From Tillus elongatus (lineage: Eukaryota; Arthropoda; Insecta; Coleoptera; Cleridae): 64,000 bases of DNA. The position numbers and the translations under genes were made by a program. Of the stretch, positions 36,303-48,789 are shown piece by piece (the first letter of the stretch is position 1; each line of letters begins with the position of its first letter). Where the stretch lies: positions 200,284,778-200,348,777 of the forward strand of contig OZ023262.1 of NCBI GenBank assembly GCA_964006375.1. The letters run 5' to 3'. Below the pieces are notes generated by a model. It saw only the letters and a list, made by a program, of their open reading frames with translations, made no database searches and was not told the origin of the DNA.

Positions 36303-36304
<2 letters not shown>
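34976..36304 (-). pseudogene. Jockey/CR1-type LINE 3' fragment between TA arrays
   Basis: Minus strand. TVIHGVPQGSVLGPILFIIY and INDL (36230-36304), THLYADDASFF with intact YADD (about 36185), HLKFLGINIDSRLTWNVHVE (about 36000), LAYGILLWGNSSAAREVFIM and KRAVRALVG (35820-35895), then YWGPKLYNRIPVELKN and QILLKTPVYTLEEFM (35460-35600). The 5' break coincides with a TA array at 36305. The 3' end appears to be a (TATCAC)n-like tail at 34976-34998. A second TA array lies in its 3' UTR. Confidence 0.75.
35182..35264. repeat. (TA)n microsatellite 10
   Basis: TA array within the 3' UTR region of the LINE fragment. Confidence 0.97.

Positions 36305-36391
<87 letters not shown>
36305..36391. repeat. 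(TA)n microsatellite 11
   Basis: TA array between LINE motif B codons and the right arm of a family A copy. Confidence 0.97.
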
Positions 36392-36393
<2 letters not shown>

Positions 36394-36718
36394 AACCGAT
36401 AACTCAAAAATTATATAGAGATTTTGATGATATTCGGCACGTGTCTTTCTTTTGTTAATACCTTGGATGAGTTCGTTAGCCAGTCCAATCGGGCCAGTTT
36501 TCCAAAAAGTTATTTATTTTTCTAAAACAAATTTTGTACGTATCTTAAAAAATAACAAATTTGTTTCGACGAAATTTTTTAGATATTCTAGCTCGATAGA
36601 AACTACCATAATACGTAGTTACCAAAATTAAAGTTTCTAGTTTAATGAAAATTTGGGTTATTAAGATTTGAAGCATGTAATGAAGATTCTCTACTATAGC
36701 GCACTTGCTGCATCCCGA
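36392..36718 (+). mobile_element. Family A right arm, copy 4
   Basis: CCAACCGATAACTCAAAAAT, TTGGATGAGTTCGTTAGCC, GAAGCATGTAATGAAG, then the end GCGCACTTGCTGCATCCCG followed by a T-run. It is nearly identical to 37140-37472. Confidence 0.78.
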
Positions 36719-36727
36719 TCTTTTTAT

Positions 36728-37001
36728 ATAAAAGACGGGGTTTGGGAAACTTTACAGGATAATGAGGTGAAACTCCTGTCTGGCGTCAGTGATTGGTCAT
36801 AACCCGAAAAGAGACCGACGTTAAATAAACAAATTACAACACAATACGACACAAGAAACATAATTCCGTTGGATGTTTTTTATTTTGAATCCCGAAACAA
36901 GTCCATTGACTCGTCAAAAATTCATCTCCTACCATAATATCTTGTATTTTCCAGGAACCGTACCTTTTAGAGAATTTTTATTAAAAAAATTGCTAACAGA
37001 A
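36728..37001 (+). repeat. Direct duplication, second copy (pairs with 34690-34975)
   Basis: Contains the SINE family 1 tail (about 36735-36850) and the GTACCTTTTAGAGAATTTTT block. Here it runs directly into a (TA)n family A core, which shows the arrangement before the LINE insertion in the first copy. Confidence 0.82.
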
Positions 37002-37472
<471 letters not shown>

Positions 37473-37559
37473 TCTTTGGAAATAGCACACTAGTTCTTTT
37501 AACAAGAATTGATATTACTATTTTAAAATATTTTGTTAAAATAGTTTAAAGAGTTTTCA

Positions 37560-38915
37560 CAATCTTATAACAAAAGACTTTGGAAGAAGATTACAAGTAA
37601 CAAATCCAAAAATTTCTAAAAAATATTGTTTCGCAAAAATTCATAAGCCGGGAAAATCACTAGGATCTATTATTTCGGCTAATAAATGAGTTTAAAAGCT
37701 TGTCTGTTAAACAAACAAGTTTTTCAGTGTCAAATTCACTTGAATTCAATGATAAAGTTAAATAAAGATCTTAAATAGTTGAAGGCAAGGTTTTGACATT
37801 ATTTGATGTAGCGTCCTTGTTTCCTAGCGTGTCTACGAAACAAACGCTAATGTATTTAGAATGATTGTTGAAATTGAACCACATAAGTAAAAATGTGTGC
37901 AAAGAATATTTAATTTTAACAAACCTTTGTATAAGACAAAATATCTTTCAATTTAACAATGACTTTTTTTAACATACCCGAGGCACGGCCTTGGGCAGCC
38001 CTCTGCCTCAATTCGTTGCGGACCTTTTCATAAGTAGATTTGAAATGGATTTAGAACATAAAAAGAAGTATTTTCCTATAGTGTTGTTTTGTTATCTGCA
38101 CAATATTTTTGTAGTGTTTAACACAAATATATGCAAAGTACATGATTTTATTAATAGACGCAACTGTCAATTTGATTCAATAAAATTTACCCACAAATTA
38201 GAAGTTAACAGTAAACTTTCCTTCTAGATGTTTCAGTTATTAAAGATAACGACTCTCTTGAATTCGATGTCCACAGGAAGTAAACTACCATTACATTCAA
38301 AATGACTCGCATTATACGTTTACAGAAAAAACGGCTAGTTTCAATTTTTTAGTAAACAGATTAATAAAATTCCCTTAAGTAAAAATAGATATGGTAGAGA
38401 ATCATAGTACATTAAAAACGTAGTTAAATATAACGGATATTCGAATTGCTTATTGGAAACATTAATTACTATTGATAGACATAGAACAAAATAATGTTAG
38501 CGCAATCCACGACATTCAGGAAAGATAAAATAAAAAAAGTTTCTTTGTTGACCATTTGAACCGCATATCACAGGGGTATCGAGTGCATTTTTAATCTTTT
38601 CGACAAAAACACAAATTAAAGTAATACGAAAGATAAAGCTACTGAAATGTCGGGTATCCATGAGATACGGTAGTGAGTACAAGTCATACATGGCACAATA
38701 TATCTGGGATAATAATCACCACATAGATAAAGAAAATCTGAAACATATCAAAATTGTTAGACAACCAGCGCAGTTAGATGCGTGCAAAAGTATTTATATT
38801 TTCAAGGCAATAAAAAATAAAATTTCCTTAAACCGAGCTCCGCCGCTAATTTATAGCCCTTTCTTTTCACTCTCTCTCTTTGACATAAAAGTGATTCCGA
38901 AACTCAGCAGGTAAA
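37560..38915 (+). pseudogene. Penelope-like retroelement relic
   Basis: Plus strand: IHKPGKSLGSIISA (about 37640-37680), SVSNSLEFNDKVK, VLTLFDVASLFPSVSTKQTL (37790-37850), FQFNNDFF, then GTALGSPLPQFVADLFISRFE (37985-38045). The active-site block reads FCYLHNIFVVFN where intact elements have YVDDIF, so both catalytic Asp are lost. The endonuclease end follows: VSMRYGSEYKSYMAQYIWDN, ENLKHIKIVRQPAQLDACKS and RAPPLIYSPFF (38650-38870). Frames shift several times. Penelope elements combine a telomerase-like reverse transcriptase with a GIY-YIG nuclease. Confidence 0.8.
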
Positions 38916-39054
38916 GTTATAACGGGAGTTCAAAAGCCTCGTTCGGCAATTAGAATACAATACACAGAAAATTTACTTGCGTTTTCGTCCCTCTCATCGG
39001 TCTTTACCTAAGACTTAGTATAAGAGGTGTTGAAAGTAGTTTAGAATTTTTCAT

Positions 39055-39097
39055 CCTCTGATGATGCTAACTTTGTTAGTGAATCGGTCGTTAGGTC
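39055..39097 (+). ncRNA. Hammerhead ribozyme-like remnant downstream of Penelope relic
   Basis: CTGATGA (39058-39064) is followed by a 6-bp stem with a 3-nt loop (GCTAAC-TTT-GTTAGT, 39066-39080), then GAA (39081-39083) and GGTC (39086-39089). This is the order of the hammerhead core (CUGANGA, stem II, GAAA, cleavage triplet). The fourth base after the stem is T instead of A, and stem I is poorly paired, so this copy is probably inactive. Hammerheads are known in Penelope-like elements. Confidence 0.42.
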
Positions 39098-39109
39098 TTT
39101 AAAAAGATG

Positions 39110-39779
39110 TGTTGTGGTGATTTGGGTTCTCCAAATGTACTTAATTTAAGCCTCCGCATATTCTCATAACCAATGTTTTCTACAAAAAGTCACTAATAAA
39201 ATAATTGTAATTACATAATCTATTAATGAGATATAAAGTCACAATGGAATTAGACAATACTTTTTTTAATTCAGTCACCACCACTAGGTCGTATGTATTA
39301 CGGTCTTGAATTATTTGTAACAAATAGTGACTATTTCAAATACATTTTCTGCAAGTATTTTAATCAAGGAAGGGGGGTGACCTTTAATACATATAAACCT
39401 AGCACCATGTTAAAGAGACTTTAAACAATATTTGCTACTTGTAGGTCGTATCATTTTCAGACTTTGTATTTAAAAGTAACAAATTTTACGTTTCAAATTG
39501 CCACTGACATTTTCAGAAGAAAAGGTATAAAAATTTTAACGTAAATTATCTTGTACTTCTTGATATTTGTGCATAAAGAAAAGTTAATTTTTGTAATACA
39601 TAATCAATCTTGTACCCTCCTCTGACCACAGCTCGCACCGAATTTTCTTTTGATTAAATGTTTATAAGTTATTTCGCTTTTGAGAAATGCAAATTTTTGT
39701 ATATATTGTAGCTTTAATAGAAACCTGTGATCTAGATTTGCTGGCCGTAGCTTTGCTATTTGCTATTCTCGGCGATACA
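39110..39779. other. AT-rich sequence without recognised content
   Basis: Begins with the Penelope-linked motif GTTGTGGTGATTTGGGTT (39110-39128). After that nothing is recognised until the family A fragment. Confidence 0.4.
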
Positions 39780-39898
39780 GCGTCCAAAAATATTTTTTTC
39801 GCGGCACAACTGGTCTGATGTTCCTGGCTAGTGAACTTATCCAAGCCACTAGGTTTACTCAACAAAATTAGCCTATTACTTTTTGAGTTATCGGTGTG

Positions 39899-39902
<4 letters not shown>
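39780..39902 (-). mobile_element. Family A right-arm fragment, copy 6
   Basis: In reverse: CTAGTGAACTTATCCAAGCC, then TTTTGAGTTATCGGTGTGG, ending at a TA array. Confidence 0.65.

Positions 39903-39973
<71 letters not shown>
39903..39973. repeat. (TA)n microsatellite 13
   Basis: Core of family A copy 6; the left arm is missing. Confidence 0.97.
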
Positions 39974-39975
<2 letters not shown>

Positions 39976-40680
39976 TGGAACAACGAAATTTAAATACAAT
40001 AATCAAACGTTCCTATTACTTTTTTTTAATCAAATAGCACAATTTATACAACGTCTTTATATGATCAATAACCCCACTATTTCACTGGTTATAATTGTTT
40101 ACCGTACCTCATTTCATTATTTTGTGGACCTCTGTTGACTTTCTTGTTCTACAATATCTGACTATATTTACGATGCAACAAACCAAACGGTAATTGAAAT
40201 TTTGTGAATCCGCCCTTTCTTGTAATCGACAATGTCTTGTAGGGCTTAAAAGACTAGATGGTCGCGTCGGTATGGATTAAGATGCCGGTGTCCAATTTTC
40301 TTTTCTATTTATTTTTATATGAGGAATGTTCTCATATAATCTCTCTAATTTTCGAATCTCTACCTTTTCTATCCGACTTTTTCTCCTTTTTCGTTGATTT
40401 TGTGACCTTTCTCGTTTGTTCTTTTTTTCAGTGACAACTCCTGAAATTGCTGATGTATTAAAATTCACTGTCAACGCCCTGTGGTCCAGCAAAATCTCTG
40501 CTTCGTGGTGTTTCTGCACCGCTTGACATTTGATGTCATGTCGTTTTTATTATTGTTAAAATGACGTCAAAATGGCCGTTGATGAATTATTATAACCAGG
40601 TAAGAAGATAATAAACATGTTAATTTATACTATATATAAATTAAGTAAAATACTATGGCTATGGCTTTGTGGCAGTTCTA
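39974..40680. other. Spacer with one unexplained basic reading frame
   Basis: On the minus strand at 40277-40519 an 80-codon frame starts MQKHHEAEILLDHRALTVNF and contains a Lys/Arg-rich block (EKKNKRERSQNQRKRRKSR). I do not recognise it. It may be a fragment of a transposon ORF1 or chance. The rest shows nothing. Confidence 0.3.
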
Positions 40681-40851
40681 GGCCTCCCGAGTAGCTTGAA
40701 TGTACCCACGGTACAGCAGGAAGAAGCTGTGAGAATAAACTAGGGAGCGGAAGCAATGTGATGAGATTCAACGCCCGTTGTGGCATTAGCCAAGTTGTTT
40801 CCGCTCGCTAGTTTCCCTCCACAGATTCCTTTCTGCTGAACTTGGAGGCTA
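40681..40851. repeat. Long imperfect foldback (hairpin) sequence
   Basis: Outer arms GGCCTCC and GGAGGCT pair. Inner arms AGCAGGAAGAAGCTGTG...AAACTAGGGAGCGGAA and TTCCGCTCGCTAGTTTCCCT...TTTCTGCT pair over about 40 bases, leaving a loop of about 45 bases (40753-40798). It is GC-richer than its surroundings. It could be a foldback MITE or a transcribed hairpin; nothing here decides. Confidence 0.6.
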
Positions 40852-40860
40852 CCATTAAAA

Positions 40861-40980
40861 ATAAGGTGATGTCATAAATGTAATTTTTACGTTATAAGTT
40901 GTTAGTTAAAAAAATAAAATTGACATATCCGAGCGTTTTTCTGAAGACATTAAATAACGCATTTATGAATTATGTTCCAA
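40861..40980 (-). repeat. Dispersed copy of the 215-bp repeat, inverted
   Basis: In reverse it reads TTTGGAACATAATTCATAAA, GCGTTATTTAAT, and ACGTAAAAATTACATTTATGACATCACC. This matches the tandem units at 62758-63187. Confidence 0.75.
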
Positions 40981-41093
40981 ACTTTTGATCACACTGTATA
41001 ATAATAATTTATATTACCTTCCACATTTCCAAGGAATGTCTGGATTTAAAATATAAGTATTAACATCACACAATGACAAAACATGGCTATATA

Positions 41094-43920
41094 CAGGGTG
41101 CTTCACGGTGAGTGGCCTATTAGACGTTTCTACATGTATTTAAATTCTGAAAATTGGTATCCGCACGTTTTTGATGTTGATCTTTCTAACTAAAATATTT
41201 TCAATTAGCCTGCACTTTCGGTTACACCGGAAGTCGACACAAACTTTGTTTTTTTAAATGAAACATCCTGTATATTATTAGTTTTTTGAATTACACGTTC
41301 AATTTAAGGGCCACTTTAATCACAACATATTCTGGATAGTTTGTACGGTTTCGGATTTATTCTCCATTTTGTAGAAAAAATTACGATTGGAGCGCTTTAG
41401 AAAAATTCCGATATCTTTAAAGACATGCAATATAGAAACATGCGGTTTTCACTATCCCATAGAGCATAAAAATTCCTACATACTGCTATAAACACAATAC
41501 GATTTTAAGATAACTGTTATTTATAACAAACATTTAATTTTGAAAATTTTCAATCATAGATAACTTGATTTTTTTTAATGCAGCGGTACCGATATGTCCC
41601 CAGCATCTGATTCAGCGTTAAATTCCCTATCTTTTAACTATGCGTTACTCTATACCTATCTCTTATAATTTTCTTTGAAAATTGATTTGAAAATAGTAAT
41701 TGTTAGCGGGACGATGTCATTTTTTTTGTACGTAACAAAAAAATACAGTAGAAACAAAAATATTTCATGTTCAAGTTAAAAATTATGTGTTTGAAAATTA
41801 TGTATTTAAAATATTTTTAAAAAATTTAAAAAATTAGTAAGGATAATAACAGTGATATTATTACCTTACACAATCTTATAAATCCTCGAAGTATTATTAC
41901 AACACGAGTAACAAAACAACTCACACCTCCTAAACTAGTAACTGCTCAAAATTTTGTCCATTAACACTCAAACATTTTAATATTCGTGTCGTAATGCCGC
42001 TAGTGGTTGCTGACAGAATCTCATTCCTATCGAACTCTTCATAGGTCCTTCTTACTCTGATCTCTAATTTTTCGCGTGAATTGACGGGGCTTTCATATAC
42101 TTTGGTTTTCATGTTTCCCCAAAGATGGAAATCAAGCGGGTTAAGATCTGGACTTCTTGCGGGCCATATCCAGCGACCGCACTTTCCAATCCATCTATCT
42201 TCAAATATATCGTCGAGTGTGTTAGATACTTCTCGTGTAGAGTGAGCAGGAGCTCTGTCATGTTGTTACCAACGAGTTGTGTATTCTGATAATGGTAAAT
42301 TGCCTAAAAAGTCTGTAACTATTGTTCTTAATATTTCCATGTAACGATTAGAAGTTAATGTTCCATCATAAATATGATAATAAAAGTTATTACCTTTCAA
42401 TAAACAAAACACATTGAAACTAAATTTTACTTTAAATCCCCTTTCCCTAATAGAGTGAGGGTTTTGATATGCCCAAACATGACTGTTATGCCTATTGAAA
42501 ACTCCTACATGAGAAAATTTCGATTCATCAGCCCATATAATTTTTTTTAAAAGTCATCATCTCCTTGAATATGAATTAACATCGTTTCACAAAACTGGAC
42601 CCTTTTACTAGCATCTTCTGGATGCAGAACTTGCACTAAAGTAAACTTATAGTTGTGCATTTTGTGCATCCACAAGATTCTTTCTACAGAGGGGTAAGGA
42701 ATACCTATGTCGTTCACTGCAGTGTAAAAAGATGCATATGGATATGCTTCGAAATAAGCCAGGATAGTTATTTCGTTATCTTCATCCCTAGTCACTGGAC
42801 TAGGGTTAACTTTGGGTGCTTTAAAAGTACCAAATTCTAAGAAATTTAACTCAATCCTTCTAAACTTATTTTCACTCGTGGGTGGCAGATTGGTATTTAA
42901 CTCATTAAGCCTTCTACATGTTCTACTAATAATTTGGTTACATTCTCCATGGATGTAAAATAAATTTAAATAATCTGCATTGGAATAATGATTTGATATG
43001 TTAACTGTGAACATTAGTGCATTGACATTTATCGAATAATTTAGAATGACAAGTATGTAATATGAATTGTTCATCATGGCACACTTGCCTTAAAGTTGAC
43101 GTTCAACCACAGTATAAGGAGAAATTATGCTGTGTTATGTTTTTGAATGTCTCTAAATACCTAAAAAACTGTCCTTTTTAGCTATAGGAAATACTCAACA
43201 TAGGTCGGAAAGTTATCGAAAAAGGAATCGGTTGGTACTGCAAGTTACTGTGTGTCCCTTTTAAAATAAGACACTCATTGAAGGCAGAAGTAGTCAAAGG
43301 TTGGCGCCACCCCGCTGACCATTAATATTTTCAAATAAATTTTCAAAGAAAACTGTATGAGATAGGTATAATGTAATGTATACTTAAAAGATAGGGAATT
43401 TTTAACGCTGAATCAGATGCTGGCAACATATGTGTACCCTTCCATTAAAAAAAAATCAAGTTATCTATGATTGAAAATTTTTAAATTCAAATGTATGGTA
43501 TGGTATGGTACTGTGTTTCTAGTATTATGTAGAAATTTTTACGCTCTATGGTATAGTGAAAACCGCATGTTTCTATCTTGCATTTCTTTAAAGATATCGG
43601 AATTTTTCTAAAGCGCTCCAATCGTAATTTTTTCTACAACATGGCGAATAAATCCGAAACGGTACGAACTAGCCCGAATATGTTGTGATCAAAGTGACTC
43701 TTAAATTGAACGTGTAATTCAAAAAGCTAATAATATACAGGATGTTCTTTAAAAAAAAAAACAAAGTTTGTGTCGACTTCCGGTATAACCGGAAGTGCAG
43801 GCTAATTTAAAATATGTTATTTAGAAATATCAGTATCAAAAACGTGCGGATACCAATTTTCAGAATTTAAATAGATGTAGTTCTCCAGAAACGTCTAATA
43901 GGCCACTCACCCTGAAGCAT

Positions 43921-43924
<4 letters not shown>
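41094..43924 (-). mobile_element. Mariner-type element D with about 615-bp TIRs
   Basis: Both ends lie next to TA. The left arm begins CAGGGTGCTTCACGGTGAGT (41094). The right arm ends ACTCACCCTGAAGCATCC (about 43906-43923). The two arms are inverted copies of each other to about 41711 and from about 43312, roughly 615 bp each. Shared inner blocks include AAACATGCGGTTTTCACTAT, TTAGAAAAATTCCGATATCT and CATCTGATTCAGCGTTAAAT. The element is about 2.83 kb. The arms occupy nearly half of it, and the transposase lies between them on the minus strand. Confidence 0.85.
41930..43077 (-). pseudogene. DD41D-type transposase relic D
   Basis: HTH part: ADYLNLFYIHGECNQIISRT, CRRLNELNTNLPPTSENKFR, YPYASFYTAVNDIGIPYPSV and MHKMHNYKFTLVQVLHPEDA (42600-43010). 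Nuclease in other frames: WADESKF with the first Asp (shifted frame, about 42530), QHDRAPAHS (second Asp, about 42245), and RSPDLNPLDFHLWGNMK (third Asp, about 42120). I count 41 residues between the second and third Asp, the spacing of rosa/Visitor-type elements. All three Asp codons survive, but several frameshifts separate them. The tail is FEQLLV followed by a stop. Confidence 0.78.

Positions 43925-44007
<83 letters not shown>
43923..44007. repeat. (TA)n microsatellite 14
   Basis: TA array directly at the right end of mariner element D. Confidence 0.97.
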
Positions 44008-44009
<2 letters not shown>

Positions 44010-45495
44010 AATATACAGGAGACATATACCGGTTTGGTCCGTGTTAGGACTCATATGTATGTCATATGTACGCTCCAGCAAGTCTTACATATATATATTT
44101 TTGAGGTATTTAGAGACATTCAAAAACATAACGCAGCATAATTTATAATATTAAATAATAAAATAAAATAATAAATTTAAACAGATCCCAAAGTCGCGAT
44201 TTCCCGTTTAGCAATTTTTTTTTCTACGAAAATTTACCAAAAGATAAGATAATAAGACCAACCAATAAAAAATATGTTATCTAATTATCTAAAACTGTTA
44301 TTATTTTGGTTACTTTCACCTCAACAGATTATTTTTGAAATTATTCAGACGTAGGTAACTTAAAAAATTATTTTAGACATCTGCCGACAATTTATATTAC
44401 ATATGCAAGGAATACTTGTAAAGTAGTTTGAAACTTGTGCGGATGTAAATCACTTGTTATTTCCTTGTGCATATTAAATATTTTTACTGCATTAAGTTTA
44501 TATCGAATGGCATTATATTTTATTTATGAAAGTATTGAATTATTTCTTGCATGTGTAGATGAAAGATGCGTTGTTTTATCGCCTCTTGAATTAGCATAAG
44601 TACAGCTTTCTGGTATTTTGTTACAATTTTACTGTTTTGCTTATAATATTTGCATACATAAGGCTTTGCTCAAGCTCTCATTCTGACTTTATTATAAAGC
44701 TAGTGTGGGTATGAAAATTGAGATAGATAATATTTATAAAAGCAAGCATGTGATATGTGAATTAAACACTGCTAAATTATTTTCGCTACATCACACAGAA
44801 CACTTACAATTTTAATGACTTAATAACATTAAATAATTTATTTAAAATTACAACATTCAACAAAGCAAAGGCAGTAATTGTATTCTGTGAGTAATAGCAA
44901 ATTATAACGACTCAAAATGTTATTGAATAAAAATATATTGGTTAAAATACACACGTAGATGCTTTTCCTGATTTTACAATATCTTCTTATCTTCTCTGCA
45001 ATTGGTTTTGCTCTCATGACATCTTCAGGTGGTTGTATTGAAGATAAGAAGCGTTGCCTATCTTTATTGTGGGGCGGTTTCACAAGCTAGGGCAACCAAA
45101 ACCAAGTATTTGAGGTACGAATAGAACAATTTTTATGAGTGTAATTTGCATATACAGACTACTAAATTTTAATTCTTTTTTGAAAATAATTCTGATCGCA
45201 TTTAAATCTTGTTGACACATTTTTATTCACAGATAATACCAAATTTGTGCGCGACGTATTTTGAAAATATTATATATTTTTCAGAGCATCGAAAAACCAA
45301 AGTCTAAAAAACTGACATTTTTCACTAAAGCTTTCACTGCTTTCAGGGAATTGTTTGTAGGCAACAATATATATAATATAATAAAATTATGACTATGTTT
45401 CACCATTCTTTCCACTGAATGACACTACTTATAAATAGGAACTTTTTGGTATACGTAATTAGCTGAAAACGTTGTATTTTGAGCATTTTCTGTAG
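44008..45495. other. AT-rich sequence with a mariner D fragment
   Basis: At 44102-44148, GGTATTTAGAGACATTCAAA and AACATAACGCAGCATAATTT are an inverted copy of 43123-43165 inside element D, so a second, partial copy lies in opposite orientation. The rest (including an 81-codon minus frame at 44838-45083 with no recognised motif) shows nothing I can name. Confidence 0.4.
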
Positions 45496-46020
<525 letters not shown>

Positions 46021-46111
46021 TCAATTATTTTTTTTAATTGAACACGCCCTATGTTATTGCATTTTTGCATTTTCCATCGAAATATAATACATCTTTGTAA
46101 GAAAAGAAATT

Positions 46112-46402
46112 CTGGACGCAGCAAGTGCGTTATGATAGTGAATTTTTATTAAATGCTTCAAATTTGAATAGCTCAATTTGCTATTAACCTGTAAGGTTGA
46201 CCAGGAAACCAGTTTTTTCGGGAACAATTTAAGTTTACTTTTGGAAATTTTTGTACATTTCCAAACAATAAAGTTATTTTGATGAAACATGGCACATTGT
46301 TTCTACTATATAGATTGATGCCTGCTTTTTTTAAAAAATATGTTGACTTTTAAAAACATTTTTATGAAAATTCACTACCATAACGCACTTGTTGCGTCCA
46401 GA
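46112..46402. mobile_element. Double-hairpin family-A-type element, short form
   Basis: Starts TCTGGACGCAGCAAGTGCGT and ends CGCACTTGTTGCGTCCAGA. These 40-bp inverted ends include TAGTGAATTTTTAT and ATGAAAATTCACTA. It is 291 bp and non-coding; the interior matches 33-337. Confidence 0.75.
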
Positions 46403-46458
46403 AGTTTTTTTAATGTGCTGTTCTGATTACATCTTCATGGTTTTAGCACACAGGCGTA

Positions 46459-47007
46459 CTATGGACCCATTTTGCACCACCTCACTTTACTCACACGACT
46501 AGTCAAAATAGTTGGTCTCTTAACGTCTGGGGTGGAATTATTGGAAATTTTGTCATCGGTCCGCATTTCATTGAAGAACGGCTCACTACACAGCGATATC
46601 TTCAGTTTCTAAGAGAGGCCCTTGGACCATTATTAGACCAACTGCCTGTTAGAATACGTGATCATATGTGGTTTATGCATGACGGAGCCCCAGTACATGA
46701 TACAGCCAACATTCGTTCTTTTATTAACCAACATTGTCCAGAACGCTGGATTGGGAGAGGAGGGCCGAATGCATGGCCGCCTAGGTCACCTGATCTAACA
46801 AAAATAACCTTCTCTTTATGGGGTTATGTAAAAAATTTAGTTTATCAGACACAACCGTCGAGGAAACAATATGCAACGGCAAGAATCCGTGGTGTACTTG
46901 ATAATATTAATTTAAGTGTATTACGAGATGCTAACTATTCTTTTGAAACTCGCTTAAACGTATGTGCTGAGCAAAATGGTGGTCATTTCAGCCACTTAAT
47001 TAACTAA
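46459..47007 (+). pseudogene. DD41D-type transposase relic E (nuclease half)
   Basis: One long open stretch without the N-terminus: SLNVWGGIIGNFVIGPHFIE, LQFLREALGPLLDQLPVRIR, MWFMHDGAPVHDTANIRSFI, RWIGRGGPNAWPPRSPDLTK, LWGYVKNLVYQTQPSRKQ and FETRLNVCAEQNGGHFSHLI. The second Asp (HDGAPVH) is present. Forty-one residues later the third Asp position is Thr (ITFSLWG instead of LDFFLWG), so it is catalytically dead. The 5' side is cut about 50 bp after the family-A-type element ending at 46402. Confidence 0.8.
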
Positions 47008-48789
47008 TTTTCACTGTTTTTGTGTAGTTGTTATATAATTGTTATCAACATTTTCCGTGATTTAGTACACTCTAATTTCAGCTTTAACTTTTATTTCAAA
47101 ATCAGTAAATCGAATAGTCTTTAATGTATACTTCTTCTTCTTCTTTTCTAGTTTTAATTTGGGGAATATTGTTTCCATGCTTTTGTATATTGGTAACAAT
47201 ACATTCTTTAAGGAATATGTCACAGTTGAATCAAGTCAACATTTGAAAGTTTTCTGAAACAATAAAGCGAGGTCCGAATAAGTACTACGTTTCGAGAAGT
47301 AGTGACCGTAAATCTTAATATAACTCTTCATCCGTCCCAACAGACTAATAATAATCAAACCGAGGGGTGTCTAGACAGCAAAATTGTATACAGGTGTTTC
47401 AAAAATAATACACTAATTCATTCATGTGTATAAATGTACTTTTTTTCTTAAAAAACATCCAATATTTTTGTAAATACCGTATTTTAGGTATAGGGAATAG
47501 TTTATGAAATTGAAAGAACATTTGTTGATGTATCGAAATTGATTTTAATATATAGGATGTTTCATTTGAATTTCTCGAGAAAACTTGGCTCCAGTATTTT
47601 TACTCACCCTGTATACTGTTTTCAAGGAATTCTTTCTGTATTGATCGAAGTTAAAAGAAGAACACTTTTTAAAACTTTTGGCATGATAGAGTGGTGCATG
47701 CTGACATAATAATGAAGATACAGACGGTCAAATCTGCCGTACAATAGTAAAACCTAGTAACTCTTAATTTGTAACTTTTCAGTAGGGAAGTCCAAAGTTT
47801 TTATATTTCGACTGAAGATAGTTTTTTTCATTAACCACAATTAATTTTTCTGGTCCTGCAGATCAGATAAAGTTTTCACTGCTCTTTATGAATATTGGGT
47901 ACTTACTTATAAAATTTTTCAATTAAAATGTTTATTAACAAATTTAAAGTTACTTGGTGATTCAAACTTTACCATATTACAATAGTAAAAACCAGTAAGT
48001 CCACTTGCCGATTTTTCTCTTCCGCTAGCCATCGATTTTACAAGTGAAAAAGTAAGCGAGGCGACTTCCACTTTTTTTAAATCTATATAATCAATTCTTC
48101 ATTTAAGTATGTAGGGATTGTGGTAATTAAAAACATATTTATCCATAGGTAAAATCACTTAACTTGAGTTTCTTTATATAACCTCATAATATTTTCTTCA
48201 ATAATGCAATGTTTATTTTCTATCAGTAACATATATGCTTATATTATATTATCCAGTTAGCTTACCTATTAAAACACGGGTCTTAAACATCGCCAACTTT
48301 ACACTAATGGGTACCACTAACCTTTCAATATTAACACTTATACAATATAAATAATTATAAAAGACAAACCTGGATACGTTCAATGCTAATCATTGTCTAT
48401 AAGAATCTGTTTTAATAGTGCAATGATAATGGCTTAAGATATGAGAACGTCTATTTTTAAAACGCATAGCTTGTCGGTTATATTTAAACAAGCGCCATGC
48501 AATTCATAAAAAAATATAATAATACATTAATTGAAAATGTTTACAAGCAAGTGGTTGTGAATGGTTCTATTAAGAAATGGCAACTCTTCAATTGTTTGTC
48601 ATTTTATTATAATTTTTAAGCGAAATATGAGACATATAGTTGCAAAAGTATACTTACCAAAAATACATATATGTTAAATTTTAAAAAAATTGCATACGAT
48701 GGAAGAATTTTTATATATTTTGTCATTATTCAGTAGTAGCTGACAACTTTTCCGAAATCTTATATGTCATCTGCAGAAGCCAGGTTTTT
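47008..48789. other. AT-rich stretch with a possible small mariner-type MITE
   Basis: TACAGGTGTTTCAAAAAT at 47391 and TTTTTACTCACCCTGTA at 47610-47626 could be degenerate inverted ends next to TA. The remaining 1.5 kb has no recognised content. Confidence 0.3.
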
